Origin: Paenibacillus sp. PL91
Lineage (GTDB): Bacteria > Bacillota > Bacilli > Paenibacillales > Paenibacillaceae
Length of the DNA: 64,000 bases
NCBI RefSeq assembly: GCF_012935325.2
Contig: NZ_JABBYG020000002.1
Location: forward strand, 186,001-250,000
Reading direction: 5' to 3'
How positions within the stretch are numbered: the stretch's first letter is position 1; the number at the start of each line of letters is the position of its first letter. The notes below the pieces were generated by a model that saw only the letters and a program-made list of their open reading frames with translations, ran no database searches and had not been told where the DNA came from. Position numbers and translations under genes: made by a program. Positions 25,204 through 34,222 of this stretch are shown one piece after another.

Positions 25204-25647
25204 CTACACGCCTGTATGGCCGAACCCGCCTGTGCCTCGTGCCGTGTCCTGCAGTTCTGCTGCTTCAACAATCGTAACTTCAGGCACTAGCTGGAACACC
25301 ATTTGGGCGATCCGTTCGCCACGCGTAATGGTAAAGGGCTCTTGCCCTAAATTAATTAGAAGCACTTTAACCTCACCGCGGTAATCCGCATCAATTGTTC
25401 CAGGAGAATTCAAGCAAGTAATGCCATGCTTGTATGCAAGGCCGCTCCGCGGTCTAATTTGCGCTTCCAGTTCACCGGGCATAGCCATAGCAAATCCGGT
25501 CGGTATAAGCTTACGCTCGCCTGGCGCTAATACGATAGGTTCGCCTACAGCTGCCTGCAGATCAAAGCCTGCTGCCCATTCGGACATTTTACGCGGAATC
25601 GCAATATCTTCATTTCCTTCCAATCGTTTAAACTGTACTTGGTACAA
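25204..25647 (-). CDS. dut: dUTP diphosphatase
   Basis: Hydrolyses dUTP to dUMP and PPi, keeping uracil out of DNA. The trimeric dUTPase motifs are all present over 147 residues: AGFDLQA (motif 1), [11 protein letters not shown] (2), [11 protein letters not shown] (3), [10 protein letters not shown] (4) and the C-terminal arm [10 protein letters not shown] (5). The ORF is open to 25701 inside ymxG, but GGGGAGGAA precedes the TTG at 25645-25647 by about 7 nt, so TTG is the likely start. The gene overlaps the 3' end of ymxG by 20 nt, suggesting coupling. Confidence 0.93.
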   Translation of the reverse strand: MYQVQFKRLEGNEDIAIPRKMSEWAAGFDLQAAVGEPIVLAPGERKLIPTGFAMAMPGELEAQIRPRSGLAYKHGITCLNSPGTIDADYRGEVKVLLINLGQEPFTITRGERIAQMVFQLVPEVTIVEAAELQDTARGTGGFGHTGV

Positions 25648-26896
25648 ATTGATTCCTCCCCAATTGCGCTGCTGCCTTGTCGTTTGAGCCAACCATCGCA
25701 ACGGAGAAAGGAACAGAAAGCATACGCTTCGTCACTTCAACTACATGCGGCATTTCTACAGAATCAATACGCTTTAGTAGCTCATCCAGCGTATAATGGT
25801 AGCCTAGCATTAGCTCGTTTTTGCCTAAACGGTTCATCCGGCTGCTTGTGCTCTCTAAGCTTAGGATCAGGCTTCCCTTCAACTGCTCCTTGCCGCGATG
25901 CAGCTCATCCTCGCCCAGCCCTTTGACGGATAGCTCGTTAAGCTGCTCCATCGTCAAATCAAGCACTTCTTTGGTTTGCTTCGGTGCCGTACCGGCATAG
26001 AGCGTGAATAAGCCTGTATCCGCATAGGATGTATGGTAGGAATAAACGGAATAAGCTAGACCGCGCTTCTCCCTAATTTCTTGGAAAAGTCTTGAGCTCA
26101 TTCCGCCGCCCAGCGCATTATTCAGTAAAATCATCGCATACAAATGAGAGTCGGTGATGGAACAGCCCGGAAATGAGATGCAGAGATGATTTTGTTCGGT
26201 TTTCTTCTTGTAAAACAAATAATCACCGTGGAACGTCGGCGGAGCAACGATTGCGGAAGCAGGCTTGCTGTTCGTAAAGCCGCCAAAATATTTTTCCAAC
26301 AATTCGAGCAATCCTTGCTCTTCCACATTGCCAGCTACGCTGATGACTGTATTCTCAAGCGTGTAAGTGTCATTCATATACCCGCGAAGCGTATCCGATG
26401 TCATCGCTGTCAAGCGATCCTCTAGTCCCAGAATCGAATAAGCTAACGGATGATCTCCAAACGCAGCACGTGATGCTTCATCATGCACCTTGTCATCCGG
26501 CGTATCCTCGTACATCGAAATTTCTTCAAGAATGACATTCTTTTCCTTCGCAAGCTCATCCGGATCAAGCTGGGAGTTGAAGAACATATCCGAGAGCGCA
26601 TCAACCGCAAGCGGCAAATGCTCATCAAGCACCTTGGCGAAATAACAAGTATATTCCTTTGAAGTAAACGCATTGACATTACCGCCAATGCCGTCAAATA
26701 AATCTGCGATATCCTTAGACGTGCGTTTCTCTGTCCCTTTGAAGAGCATGTGCTCGATGAAATGCGAAATACCGTTATTTTCCGGCGTCTCGTTGCGCGA
26801 GCCCGTTTTGACCCAGATCCCAAACGATACGGATCTTACGGTCGGAATGTATTCCACTACAACTCGTAATCCATTGCTAAGGGTATATTTGTTCAC
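25628..26896 (-). CDS. ymxG: M16 zinc peptidase YmxG
   Basis: Processing-peptidase-like M16 family protein, 422 residues. The zinc motif HFIEH is at about residue 45 and the distal Glu lies in [11 protein letters not shown] near 122. A C-terminal R/Y pair region ([20 protein letters not shown]) completes the active site. Cellular substrates are unknown. The start is GTG 26894-26896 behind AAGGAGG. The order ylxY-ymxG is as in B. subtilis. It is the second catalytically complete M16 protein in the window, besides YmfH. Confidence 0.92.
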   Translation of the reverse strand: MNKYTLSNGLRVVVEYIPTVRSVSFGIWVKTGSRNETPENNGISHFIEHMLFKGTEKRTSKDIADLFDGIGGNVNAFTSKEYTCYFAKVLDEHLPLAVDALSDMFFNSQLDPDELAKEKNVILEEISMYEDTPDDKVHDEASRAAFGDHPLAYSILGLEDRLTAMTSDTLRGYMNDTYTLENTVISVAGNVEEQGLLELLEKYFGGFTNSKPASAIVAPPTFHGDYLFYKKKTEQNHLCISFPGCSITDSHLYAMILLNNALGGGMSSRLFQEIREKRGLAYSVYSYHTSYADTGLFTLYAGTAPKQTKEVLDLTMEQLNELSVKGLGEDELHRGKEQLKGSLILSLESTSSRMNRLGKNELMLGYHYTLDELLKRIDSVEMPHVVEVTKRMLSVPFSVAMVGSNDKAAAQLGRNQFVPSTV

Positions 26897-27020
26897 CTGT
26901 AGTCCTCCTTATGTTCAGTGCGGCAAAGCAGCCTTTTACACGTTGTTGATACGATTGGCCGAACTAAACTGACTTCGTATGCATGTGTATTTAAACATGA
27001 ATGTTTTTACTATAGCAGAA

Positions 27021-28019
27021 TCAGTCAGCACCCTCAACAGCGGGGGGCGTGCGTTTGGAAGAAAGCGTCTCGCTAACCGTTCCGATTGCATATCCCTTCG
27101 CCTTGGCAGAAGCAATCATGCCTGCAAGCGCATCACGCGAGGATGCGGTAGGATGCATCAATATTAAAGCTCCCGGCTCCAGCTTCAACGATATTTTACG
27201 AACAATCGAATCAGCCGGTGGCTTTTGCCAATCAACCGTATCGATTGTCCAAAGCACTGTTTTTAAGCCCTGCTCCTCTGCAATTTGAATGGTAGCTTGA
27301 TTAAAGGAGCCAGACGGTGGAGCAAACCATTTGTTATTCACTTTTAATGTGGATTTCAGCAGCGCCTCGGTTTTTGAAATTTGATTGTATTGGTCCTGCC
27401 TGCTTAACGCTCTCATATCCGGATGCGTATACGCATGATTGGACATCTCATGCCCTTCGGACTGAATTCGATTTGCAATCTCCGCATTTTTCTTAAGCCA
27501 GCTGCCATCCAGAAAAAAGGTCGCTTTCACATTTTCACGTTTAAGTGTATTTAATATAGAGTCTATGTATTCATTGCCCCAGGCTACATTAATCATGAAG
27601 GAAATCATCATTTTATTCGAATTGCCTCTATAGATCGGATGAGGCCCAAGATCGTTAAGCTTAATCTTTGGCTCTACTTCCTTGAATACATATGGAATCG
27701 TATTTGCGGAAGGTGCGAGCAATGCCGCATCCAGCGTTTTCTCAATATCGACTTCCAATCCGTTATATCCAGGGATGGCTTTCCATACACGGTCAATCCG
27801 CGCATCGATTGGAGCAATTCTACGCTTATTCGCTTCTTCCGATATCATCGTCAGCAGCCTTTGCCGCTCCTCTGTGGAAGAAACAAGCTCTGCAGATACA
27901 GCGTTGGCATCGCCATATTTCAATGAGGCAAGATATTGCGACACATCACTATTTATGCTCACAAAAACGATCAACATGAGCATACTCGCTGCAATCGTGG
28001 CAGCTTTTCTCACCGACAT
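27021..28019 (-). CDS. ylxY: Polysaccharide deacetylase-like sporulation protein YlxY
   Basis: NodB-fold protein of the spore YlxY family (TIGR02873). N-terminal signal peptide or anchor (about 5-24) and a NodB homology domain over about residues 135-325 of 332. Motif 2 is present as SNHAYTHPD (H-x3-H), but motif 1, normally TFDDG, reads INVAWG, so the catalytic and metal-binding aspartates are missing. A deacetylase activity is therefore doubtful, and a binding or structural role is possible. The ORF opens at 28046, but AGGAGTGGG precedes the ATG at 28017-28019. A sigma-E-like promoter candidate lies at 28087-28115. Confidence 0.88.
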   Translation of the reverse strand: MSVRKAATIAASMLMLIVFVSINSDVSQYLASLKYGDANAVSAELVSSTEERQRLLTMISEEANKRRIAPIDARIDRVWKAIPGYNGLEVDIEKTLDAALLAPSANTIPYVFKEVEPKIKLNDLGPHPIYRGNSNKMMISFMINVAWGNEYIDSILNTLKRENVKATFFLDGSWLKKNAEIANRIQSEGHEMSNHAYTHPDMRALSRQDQYNQISKTEALLKSTLKVNNKWFAPPSGSFNQATIQIAEEQGLKTVLWTIDTVDWQKPPADSIVRKISLKLEPGALILMHPTASSRDALAGMIASAKAKGYAIGTVSETLSSKRTPPAVEGAD

Positions 28020-28086
28020 ATTTCCCACTCCTATAAACAGCATCACATGCCTTCTAAGCTTGACCTTATTGAAGCATGTTAATCCA

Positions 28087-28115
28087 TGTTTATGAAAAGA
28101 AGGACAAGATTATGC
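28087..28115 (-). promoter_or_regulatory. Sigma-E-like promoter candidate for ylxY
   Basis: GCATAAT (28109-28115), 14-nt spacer, CATAAACA (28087-28094) on the minus strand. The elements match the sigma-E pattern KMATATT-N14-CATAYAHT at six of seven and six of eight positions. Confidence 0.35.
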
Positions 28116-28151
28116 AGATGGAAAACAATGACGGCCTTATCTGGGCTAAAA

Positions 28152-28188
28152 CGAAAAACAAAAAGAGACAGATCAAATCTGGCTCTTT
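28152..28188 (-). terminator. Terminator after pnp
   Basis: Ten-position stem AGAGACAGAT (28164-28173) with ATCTGGCTCT (28177-28186), one mismatch, 3-nt loop, and minus-strand tail TTTTTGTTTTT. Confidence 0.8.
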
Positions 28189-28226
28189 TCTTCGTTATCT
28201 TCTATTTTTGCCTAAGACACATACGC

Positions 28227-30326
28227 TTATTGCGATGATACTTCCGGCGTCATGAGAACTTTCGCTGACAAGTTAATTCGGCCTTGTTGGTCAATCTCGG
28301 TTACTTTAACTTTGATTTGGTCGCCAATGTTCACGACATCCTCGGTTTTGGCAACACGCTCAGTCGACAGCTGCGAAATATGGACAAGTCCATCCTTGTT
28401 CGGCAAAATCTCAACGAAAGCACCGAACTTCTCTACGCGTTTAACTGTACCCAAGTAAACTTCACCAACAACAACTTCCTTCACAATGCCTTCGATAATC
28501 GATTTTGCCTTCTGGTTCATCTCTTCGTTAGAGGAAGCGATGAATACCATTCCGTCTTGCTCGATATCGATTTTAACGCCTGTTTCCTCGATGATTTTGT
28601 TAATAATTTTACCGCCTGCGCCAATAACGTCGCGGATTTTGTCCGGGTTAATGCGAAGCGTCAAAATTTTCGGCGCATATTTGGATAAGCTTGTCCGAGT
28701 AGTCGGCAGGCTTTCAAGCATTTTGCCTAGGATGAAAATACGTCCTTGACGCGCTTGTTCAAGAGCTTGCTGCAAAATCGCACGGTTGATGCCGGCAATT
28801 TTGATGTCCATTTGAATAGCAGTTACGCCTTCAGCTGTACCAGCAACCTTAAAGTCCATATCGCCAAGATGATCTTCCATGCCTTGAATATCGGATAGAA
28901 TAGCGAAATGTTCGCCGTCTTTAATGAGACCCATTGCGATACCAGCTACAGGAGCTTTGATCGGTACGCCTGCATCCATCATAGCGAGCGTGCTTGCGCA
29001 AATGCTTGCTTGTGACGATGAACCGTTCGATTCCAATACTTCAGAAACAAGGCGGATCGTATATGGAAAATCTGCTTCAGATGGAATCACTTTGGAAAGC
29101 GCGCGCTCGCCAAGGGCACCATGACCAATTTCGCGGCGACCTGGAGGACGAAGCGGACGTGCTTCACCAACGCTGAATGGCGGGAAATTGTAATGATGCA
29201 TGAAGCGTTTTGTTTCCTCAGGCGAAATGCCGTCCAAAATTTGAACGTCACCCATCGCTCCAAGCGTACAAATGCTCAGTGCTTGCGTTTGTCCACGAGT
29301 GAACAAGCCTGATCCATGCGTACGCGGCAGAAGCGCTACGTCACAATCAATCGGACGAATTTCTTCAAGCGAACGACCATCTGGACGAACCTTGTCATGA
29401 GAAATAAGGCGGCGAACCTCTTCCTTGACGATATCGTACAGCACTTCCTTCACATCGGAAATCAGTCCTGGCGTATCGATATATTGCTCTTCAAAATGAG
29501 CAACTGCTGCGCTGTTAACCGCATCGATTGCATCTTGGCGAGCATGCTTCTCTTCTACTTTAATCGCTTCTACGAGACCCGCGGAAGCATAAGCGCGAAC
29601 ATCAGCATTTACTTGTTCATTTACAGTATGTAGCTTAACTTCCATTTTCGGCTTGCCGGCAATTGCTTGCAGCTCCTCGATTTTGGCAACGATGTTTTTG
29701 ATTTCATCATGTCCGAACATGATTGCCTCAAGCATAACTTCTTCCGTTACCTCATTCGCTTCGGCTTCAACCATCATGATAGCATCCTTCGTGCCGGCTA
29801 CAACAACAAACAAATCTGTTAGCTGCTCTTGCTCAACTGTCGGATTAATGACGAATTGACCGTTTACACGGCCAACGCTAACGCCGCCGATTGGACCGTC
29901 AAATGGAACGTCGGAAATCGATAGGGCTGCAGATGTACCAATCATTGCTGCGATTTCTGGCGGGCAATCTTGGTCCACGCTCATTACGATGTTCATCACT
30001 TGTACGTCATTCCGGAAGCCTTCCGGGAACAACGGACGAATAGGCCTGTCCGTAAGCCGGCTGGACAAAATCGCCTTCTCGCTTGGACGGCCTTCACGTT
30101 TAATGAATCCGCCTGGAATCTTACCAACGGCATACAAACGCTCTTCATAGTTAACTGTAAGCGGGAAGAAATCCAAGTCTTTTGGACCTGCGGATGCTGT
30201 TACCGTACACAATACAACAGTATCGCCATATTGCACGGTTACTGCAGCATTCGCTTGCTTAGCAAGGCGGCCTGTTTCAATGGATAGCGGTCTTCCGCCT
30301 ACCATCATCTCAATTCGTTGTACCAT
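28227..30326 (-). CDS. pnp: Polyribonucleotide nucleotidyltransferase (PNPase)
   Basis: Phosphorolytic 3'-5' exoribonuclease of mRNA decay. The 699 residues give two RNase PH domains (about 1-215 and 310-545) separated by an alpha-helical domain, then KH (about 552-612, [25 protein letters not shown]) and S1 (about 622-690, [29 protein letters not shown]). ATG 30326 follows AGGAGGG. It lies downstream of rpsO, as in most bacteria, and is separated from it by a strong terminator. With rny and RNase J, three main RNA-decay enzymes fall in this window. Confidence 0.97.
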   Translation of the reverse strand: MVQRIEMMVGGRPLSIETGRLAKQANAAVTVQYGDTVVLCTVTASAGPKDLDFFPLTVNYEERLYAVGKIPGGFIKREGRPSEKAILSSRLTDRPIRPLFPEGFRNDVQVMNIVMSVDQDCPPEIAAMIGTSAALSISDVPFDGPIGGVSVGRVNGQFVINPTVEQEQLTDLFVVVAGTKDAIMMVEAEANEVTEEVMLEAIMFGHDEIKNIVAKIEELQAIAGKPKMEVKLHTVNEQVNADVRAYASAGLVEAIKVEEKHARQDAIDAVNSAAVAHFEEQYIDTPGLISDVKEVLYDIVKEEVRRLISHDKVRPDGRSLEEIRPIDCDVALLPRTHGSGLFTRGQTQALSICTLGAMGDVQILDGISPEETKRFMHHYNFPPFSVGEARPLRPPGRREIGHGALGERALSKVIPSEADFPYTIRLVSEVLESNGSSSQASICASTLAMMDAGVPIKAPVAGIAMGLIKDGEHFAILSDIQGMEDHLGDMDFKVAGTAEGVTAIQMDIKIAGINRAILQQALEQARQGRIFILGKMLESLPTTRTSLSKYAPKILTLRINPDKIRDVIGAGGKIINKIIEETGVKIDIEQDGMVFIASSNEEMNQKAKSIIEGIVKEVVVGEVYLGTVKRVEKFGAFVEILPNKDGLVHISQLSTERVAKTEDVVNIGDQIKVKVTEIDQQGRINLSAKVLMTPEVSSQ

Positions 30327-30367
30327 CTAATCCCTCCTAAAAGTTATTTTATAGTCTATTTCACTGT

Positions 30368-30373
30368 ATTATA
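30368..30373 (-). promoter_or_regulatory. Possible -10 of a pnp promoter
   Basis: TATAAT on the minus strand about 42 nt before the pnp ATG, lying after the rpsO terminator. No convincing -35 is seen, so it is tentative. Confidence 0.35.
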
Positions 30374-30401
30374 CAGGTTTTTCCCCAGTGTTTTCCTATT
30401 A

Positions 30402-30464
30402 CAAAAAGCAACCCTAATCCGCTCGTCCGGTATTCCCGGACGGCTGGACAACCAGGTTGCTTTT
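30402..30464 (-). terminator. Terminator after rpsO
   Basis: Outer stem AAAAAGCAACC with GGTTGCTTTT and an inner GTCCGG/CCGGAC hairpin, ending in U-rich sequence on the minus strand. Partial read-through to pnp is common at this junction. Confidence 0.85.
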
Positions 30465-30477
30465 CATTACGCATGTT

Positions 30478-30747
30478 TTAACGGCGTAGGCCGAGTTTTT
30501 CGATCAATGCGCTGTAACGTCTAACATCATTGTTTTTAAGGTATGCAAGCAGCTTACGGCGCTGACCTACCATCTTGAGCAAACCACGACGGGAATGATG
30601 ATCTTTCTTGTGCTCCCGCAAATGTTGAGTCAAGTTAACGATGTTTTCAGTCAGGATAGCCACTTGAACCTCCGGAGAACCGGTATCAGTTGCATGTGTC
30701 TTATGCGTCTCAATCAGTTCGTTTTTACGTACTTGTGTAATTGCCAT
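30478..30747 (-). CDS. rpsO: 30S ribosomal protein S15
   Basis: 89-residue primary 16S rRNA-binding protein that nucleates the central (platform) domain of the 30S subunit. Family motifs visible are [35 protein letters not shown] and a terminal [17 protein letters not shown] 30747 follows AAGGAGGTGA. It has its own promoter about 125 nt upstream and a leader with an 8-bp hairpin, the place where S15 autoregulation acts in other bacteria. Confidence 0.97.
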   Translation of the reverse strand: MAITQVRKNELIETHKTHATDTGSPEVQVAILTENIVNLTQHLREHKKDHHSRRGLLKMVGQRRKLLAYLKNNDVRRYSALIEKLGLRR

Positions 30748-30835
30748 CCTAATTCACCTCCTTCTTGATAATCGCCATTAGCCTCGCTGCCGTCGGTGAG
30801 ATCGGACACCCAAGCTAAGGTTAAGTTTCGAGAAT

Positions 30836-30854
30836 GACATACAAGATGTATGTC
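30836..30854 (-). promoter_or_regulatory. Hairpin in the rpsO leader
   Basis: Perfect 8-bp inverted repeat GACATACA/TGTATGTC with a 3-nt loop near the 5' end of the predicted rpsO leader. It may belong to an S15 autoregulatory element or protect the 5' end. Confidence 0.5.
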
Positions 30855-30871
30855 TACTCACAACGTTGTAT

Positions 30872-30901
30872 AGTATAACATATAAGACAGATGCTTGTCG
30901 A
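30872..30901 (-). promoter_or_regulatory. Sigma-A promoter of rpsO
   Basis: TCGACA (30896-30901), 18-nt spacer, TATACT (30872-30877) on the minus strand. Confidence 0.65.
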
Positions 30902-30959
30902 GGTGTATCTCCTAGTTGCTGCACAAACGCGCTGCTACAACTCAAACCAAGCATCCGCA

Positions 30960-31907
30960 TTAGTTGTATCCGAGTATTTCCTTGGCCCTTAGCGCATCGG
31001 CACCGATTTGGTTGACAAGCTCATCAATGGAATTGAATTTTTTCTCTGAGCGGATAAACGAATGAAATTGCAGACGCATTTCTTCCCCGTAAATATCGCC
31101 ATTGAAATCAAACAAATGCGCTTCCATTACCGGCTGCGGCTCTTTTTGGTTAAAGGTTGGCTTTAAGCCAAAATTCAAGACGCCAGGGTAAGCTTTCTCT
31201 TGGGTCCAAGCCGTTATCGCATAAACGCCTAACCGTGGGGCGATATATGGAGCGGTAATTTGAAGGTTTGCCGTTGGAAAACCGATTGTGCGGCCTCTCT
31301 TATCCCCATGAACGATAATGCCCTTAACTTCATAAGGCCGACCTAGCAAAAGCTCAGCCAATTCCGTATTCCCCTGCTCGAGAGCTTCACGGATATAGGT
31401 ACTGCTAACTTTTATTCCATTCTCGTATAATGGCTCGATGACGTGAACAGCAATGTCGGGTTGACCAAGCTGCTTGAGCGCCTCCGTATTGCCTAAGCCC
31501 TTATGGCCGAAATTGAAATCGAAGCCTACAACTACCTGCTTGGCGCGAAGAGTACGCAATACCTCATTCACGAAGCGCTCCGGAGATACAGATGCAAACT
31601 CGGGATCAAATCGCATAATGAATACGAGATCAACTCCGAGCTCTGCAAATAATGCGGTCTTATGCTCAAGAGGCGTAAGACAACGATAGTATTGATCTCC
31701 TTGTCCGAGTACTTCCTTCGGATGGGGATCGAAGGTCAAAACCGCTGACAGCATTTCGGCTTCTTTCGCCTCAAGCACCGCTTGGCGAATGACGTTTTGG
31801 TGTCCGCGATGAACACCATCAAAATGACCGATTGCTATGGAAAGCGGTTTGTCCAGCGATAACGTAGACAAACCGTTTAAAGGAAAACTTAATGGAATAA
31901 TTTCCAA
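30960..31907 (-). CDS. ribF: Bifunctional riboflavin kinase/FAD synthetase
   Basis: Converts riboflavin to FMN and FMN to FAD. Over 315 residues, the N-terminal adenylyltransferase domain (about 20-180) has AIGHFDGVHRGHQ and VGFDFNFGHKG, and the C-terminal kinase domain (about 185-312) has GDKRGRTIGFPTANL and GVLNFGLKPTF. The apparent start is TTG 31905-31907 behind AGGTG. It closes the rimP-nusA-infB operon, following truB, as in B. subtilis. No FMN riboswitch precedes it. Confidence 0.95.
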   Translation of the reverse strand: MEIIPLSFPLNGLSTLSLDKPLSIAIGHFDGVHRGHQNVIRQAVLEAKEAEMLSAVLTFDPHPKEVLGQGDQYYRCLTPLEHKTALFAELGVDLVFIMRFDPEFASVSPERFVNEVLRTLRAKQVVVGFDFNFGHKGLGNTEALKQLGQPDIAVHVIEPLYENGIKVSSTYIREALEQGNTELAELLLGRPYEVKGIIVHGDKRGRTIGFPTANLQITAPYIAPRLGVYAITAWTQEKAYPGVLNFGLKPTFNQKEPQPVMEAHLFDFNGDIYGEEMRLQFHSFIRSEKKFNSIDELVNQIGADALRAKEILGYN

Positions 31908-31951
31908 CGCTGAAGCACCTGCATTTCCTGTTAACTTTCTACATCGATAAT

Positions 31952-32869
31952 TTAAGCTGAAAATACTTTGACTGGTCGGAGAACAGATGCTCCCAGATCA
32001 ATCTGAAAAATGCCAAGAAATGAGCTATTTTCGTTGTATAGACGAATAAGCTGTTCATTATTATAGGTTGCATCATCTCGATGATCGGCATGGGAAAGGC
32101 TAATCTTCTGTCCCAGAAGCGCAAGCTTGCCGATTGCTTCCGGAACGACAACGCTCTCCAAATGAGTGATGGCTTCATCAGCGGCAATTAAGTGCTCGCT
32201 TAATTCGCCCGCATTTTGCAGCTCCTCAATTTGCTCTAACGTCAAGCAGCTTTCCTTTGTAATGCCGCCTGACATCGTTCTTGTCAGGTGGGCCATCGTC
32301 GCTGGAACGCCGAGCGCTTTGCCAATATCCACGCATAAAGTACGAATGTATGTACCTTTAGAACAAACGACAGAAAACGTAATTTTGGGCTGGTCGAGCT
32401 CAAGCTGCGCGTCAATAAGATCAATTTGATGAATCGTTACTTTTCTCGATTTACGCTCAACCGTTTTACCTTCTCTAGCCAGCTCATAAAGCCGTTTCCC
32501 ATCCACTTTTACAGCGGAATACATGGGCGGAACCTGTTCAATTTCGCCTGCAAAACGCCTTAAAGCTTCACGTATGGCTTCTTCTGTAACAGCTACAGTA
32601 GATTGCTGCTCAATGACCGTTCCGGTTAAATCTTCCGTGTCCGTTGCAATACCAAGCTGCAATACGGCTTCATAAGACTTAGGTCGCTCTTGAACATATT
32701 CAACCACTCTAGTTGCACGCCCTAAACATAAAGGCAATACACCTGTCACCATAGGATCAAGCGTACCTGCATGTCCGATCCGCTTCATCTTTAGAATGCG
32801 GCGAACCTTTGCAACCACATCGTGAGAAGTCCAGCCTTCAGGCTTCCAAACTGCCAAAATGCCGTCCAT
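31952..32869 (-). CDS. truB: tRNA pseudouridine(55) synthase
   Basis: Forms pseudouridine 55 in the T-loop of tRNA. The 305-residue protein carries the catalytic Asp38 in GHAGTLDPMVTGVLP, GTYIRTLCVDIG in the middle and a C-terminal PUA-like region (about 240-300). It starts 3 nt after the nrnA stop. The order nrnA-truB-ribF is conserved in the operon. Confidence 0.96.
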   Translation of the reverse strand: MDGILAVWKPEGWTSHDVVAKVRRILKMKRIGHAGTLDPMVTGVLPLCLGRATRVVEYVQERPKSYEAVLQLGIATDTEDLTGTVIEQQSTVAVTEEAIREALRRFAGEIEQVPPMYSAVKVDGKRLYELAREGKTVERKSRKVTIHQIDLIDAQLELDQPKITFSVVCSKGTYIRTLCVDIGKALGVPATMAHLTRTMSGGITKESCLTLEQIEELQNAGELSEHLIAADEAITHLESVVVPEAIGKLALLGQKISLSHADHRDDATYNNEQLIRLYNENSSFLGIFQIDLGASVLRPVKVFSA

Positions 32870-32872
32870 CGT

Positions 32873-33862
32873 TTAAATCAACGCCTTTCTGACTGCTTCC
32901 ACTAGCTCGTTAATCGACTCTGAAACTGAACCTTCAAGCCGACAGCCGGCTGCCCTTACATGACCGCCCCCGCCAAAATCTTGTGCGATTGCAGCTACAT
33001 TGGCTTTGCCCGCAGAACGCAGGCTTGCTTTGACTGACCCGTCTTCAGCTTCCTTAAACAATATGCCGACCTCAACCCCATCAACATTAAGAGCATAATT
33101 TACGATACCTTCAAGATCCTCGGGTACCGCACCTGTCATTTGCAAATCGTCTTTTCCAATAAAGACCCACCCGATTTCCAGATTGTCTGAAAAGGTGAGC
33201 CGGTTTAACGCGATTTGGAGAAGCTTAAGCTTAGCCATCGTCATTTTCTCAAGCAAATGATCTGCAAGCTCGTTGCCAGCTACCCCTAACGCAAGTAAAT
33301 GCGAGGCAATTTCCATGACACGCGGACTTGTATTGGAATAACGAAAGCCACCTGTATCGGTCAATAGACCGGTATAGATAGCTGTTGCGCAATTCAGGTC
33401 GAACGAAATTTCTGCCCTTTCGATTAGATCGTACAATATCTCGACTGTCGCAGCAGCTTCAGCACGAATGACATTTACAGAACCAAATCCGTTATTGGTC
33501 GGATGGTGGTCGATATTGAGCAGCTTTGCTTCTGGTGCAAAGCTGCTCGCAACCTCCCCGATACGTTTGAAATCAGCGCAATCGACCGAAATAATGGCAT
33601 CGAACTTTTGCTGCGGTGCAGCCAGCTTATAATTTACAATCGAATCAAATTGATGCAAATAGCTTAGTCTCGACGGCAATTCGCTTTCATTGATCAGAAT
33701 AGCCGATTTACCGAGATTCTGAAGCAGCCAGCCGATGACAACAGTAGAGCTTATTGCATCACCGTCAGGCTGTACATGCGACACGACCAAAAAATGATCG
33801 GAGTCCTTCATGAATGCCAGCGCATCATCCAACTGCTTCAAATAGCTATCTTGTGCCATCAT
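32873..33862 (-). CDS. nrnA: Bifunctional oligoribonuclease and PAP phosphatase NrnA
   Basis: DHH/DHHA1 phosphodiesterase that degrades nanoRNAs and pApA and dephosphorylates 3'-phosphoadenosine 5'-phosphate. Motifs over 329 residues are [13 protein letters not shown] near 28, [10 protein letters not shown] near 94, the DHH signature [12 protein letters not shown] near 116, and the DHHA1 loop [11 protein letters not shown] near 297. Start ATG 33860-33862 overlaps the rbfA stop by 4 nt; the next codon is also ATG. B. subtilis keeps nrnA (ytqI) elsewhere, but many Firmicutes, as here, place it between rbfA and truB. Confidence 0.94.
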   Translation of the reverse strand: MMAQDSYLKQLDDALAFMKDSDHFLVVSHVQPDGDAISSTVVIGWLLQNLGKSAILINESELPSRLSYLHQFDSIVNYKLAAPQQKFDAIISVDCADFKRIGEVASSFAPEAKLLNIDHHPTNNGFGSVNVIRAEAAATVEILYDLIERAEISFDLNCATAIYTGLLTDTGGFRYSNTSPRVMEIASHLLALGVAGNELADHLLEKMTMAKLKLLQIALNRLTFSDNLEIGWVFIGKDDLQMTGAVPEDLEGIVNYALNVDGVEVGILFKEAEDGSVKASLRSAGKANVAAIAQDFGGGGHVRAAGCRLEGSVSESINELVEAVRKALI

Positions 33863-34215
33863 TGACTTGCATTCCCGCTGTTGATGTTCTCAAGCAACGA
33901 TTCAATGCGGCTGCCGTATTCAATACTGCTGTCGAACTTGAACAACAGCACTGGCGTGTGACGAAGTCGCATACGCTTGCCAAGCTCCGTGCGGATAAAG
34001 CCCGTTCCGCTTGCAAGAGCCTTAAGCGTAGCTTCCTTCTGTTCTTCACTGCCAAGCACGCTAAGGTATACCTTAGCTTGTGACAGATCGCTCGATGTTT
34101 CAACGCCGGTAACGGTAATGAAACCAATTCTAGGATCTTTAAGCTCTGTCTGTATAATTTGGCTGAGCTCTTTTTTTATCTGCTCGCCAACCCGTCCTAC
34201 GCGGATTTTTGCCAT
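33859..34215 (-). CDS. rbfA: Ribosome-binding factor A
   Basis: KH-like 118-residue factor that helps mature the 5' end of 16S rRNA and the small subunit, important in the cold. It shows [31 protein letters not shown] and [24 protein letters not shown], all typical. It lies 7 nt after infB and overlaps nrnA, in the standard position. Confidence 0.95.
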   Translation of the reverse strand: MAKIRVGRVGEQIKKELSQIIQTELKDPRIGFITVTGVETSSDLSQAKVYLSVLGSEEQKEATLKALASGTGFIRTELGKRMRLRHTPVLLFKFDSSIEYGSRIESLLENINSGNASQ

Positions 34216-34222
34216 GCTATAA

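Noticed and set aside
31908..31951. FMN riboswitch before ribF
   Set aside because: Only 44 nt separate truB and ribF.
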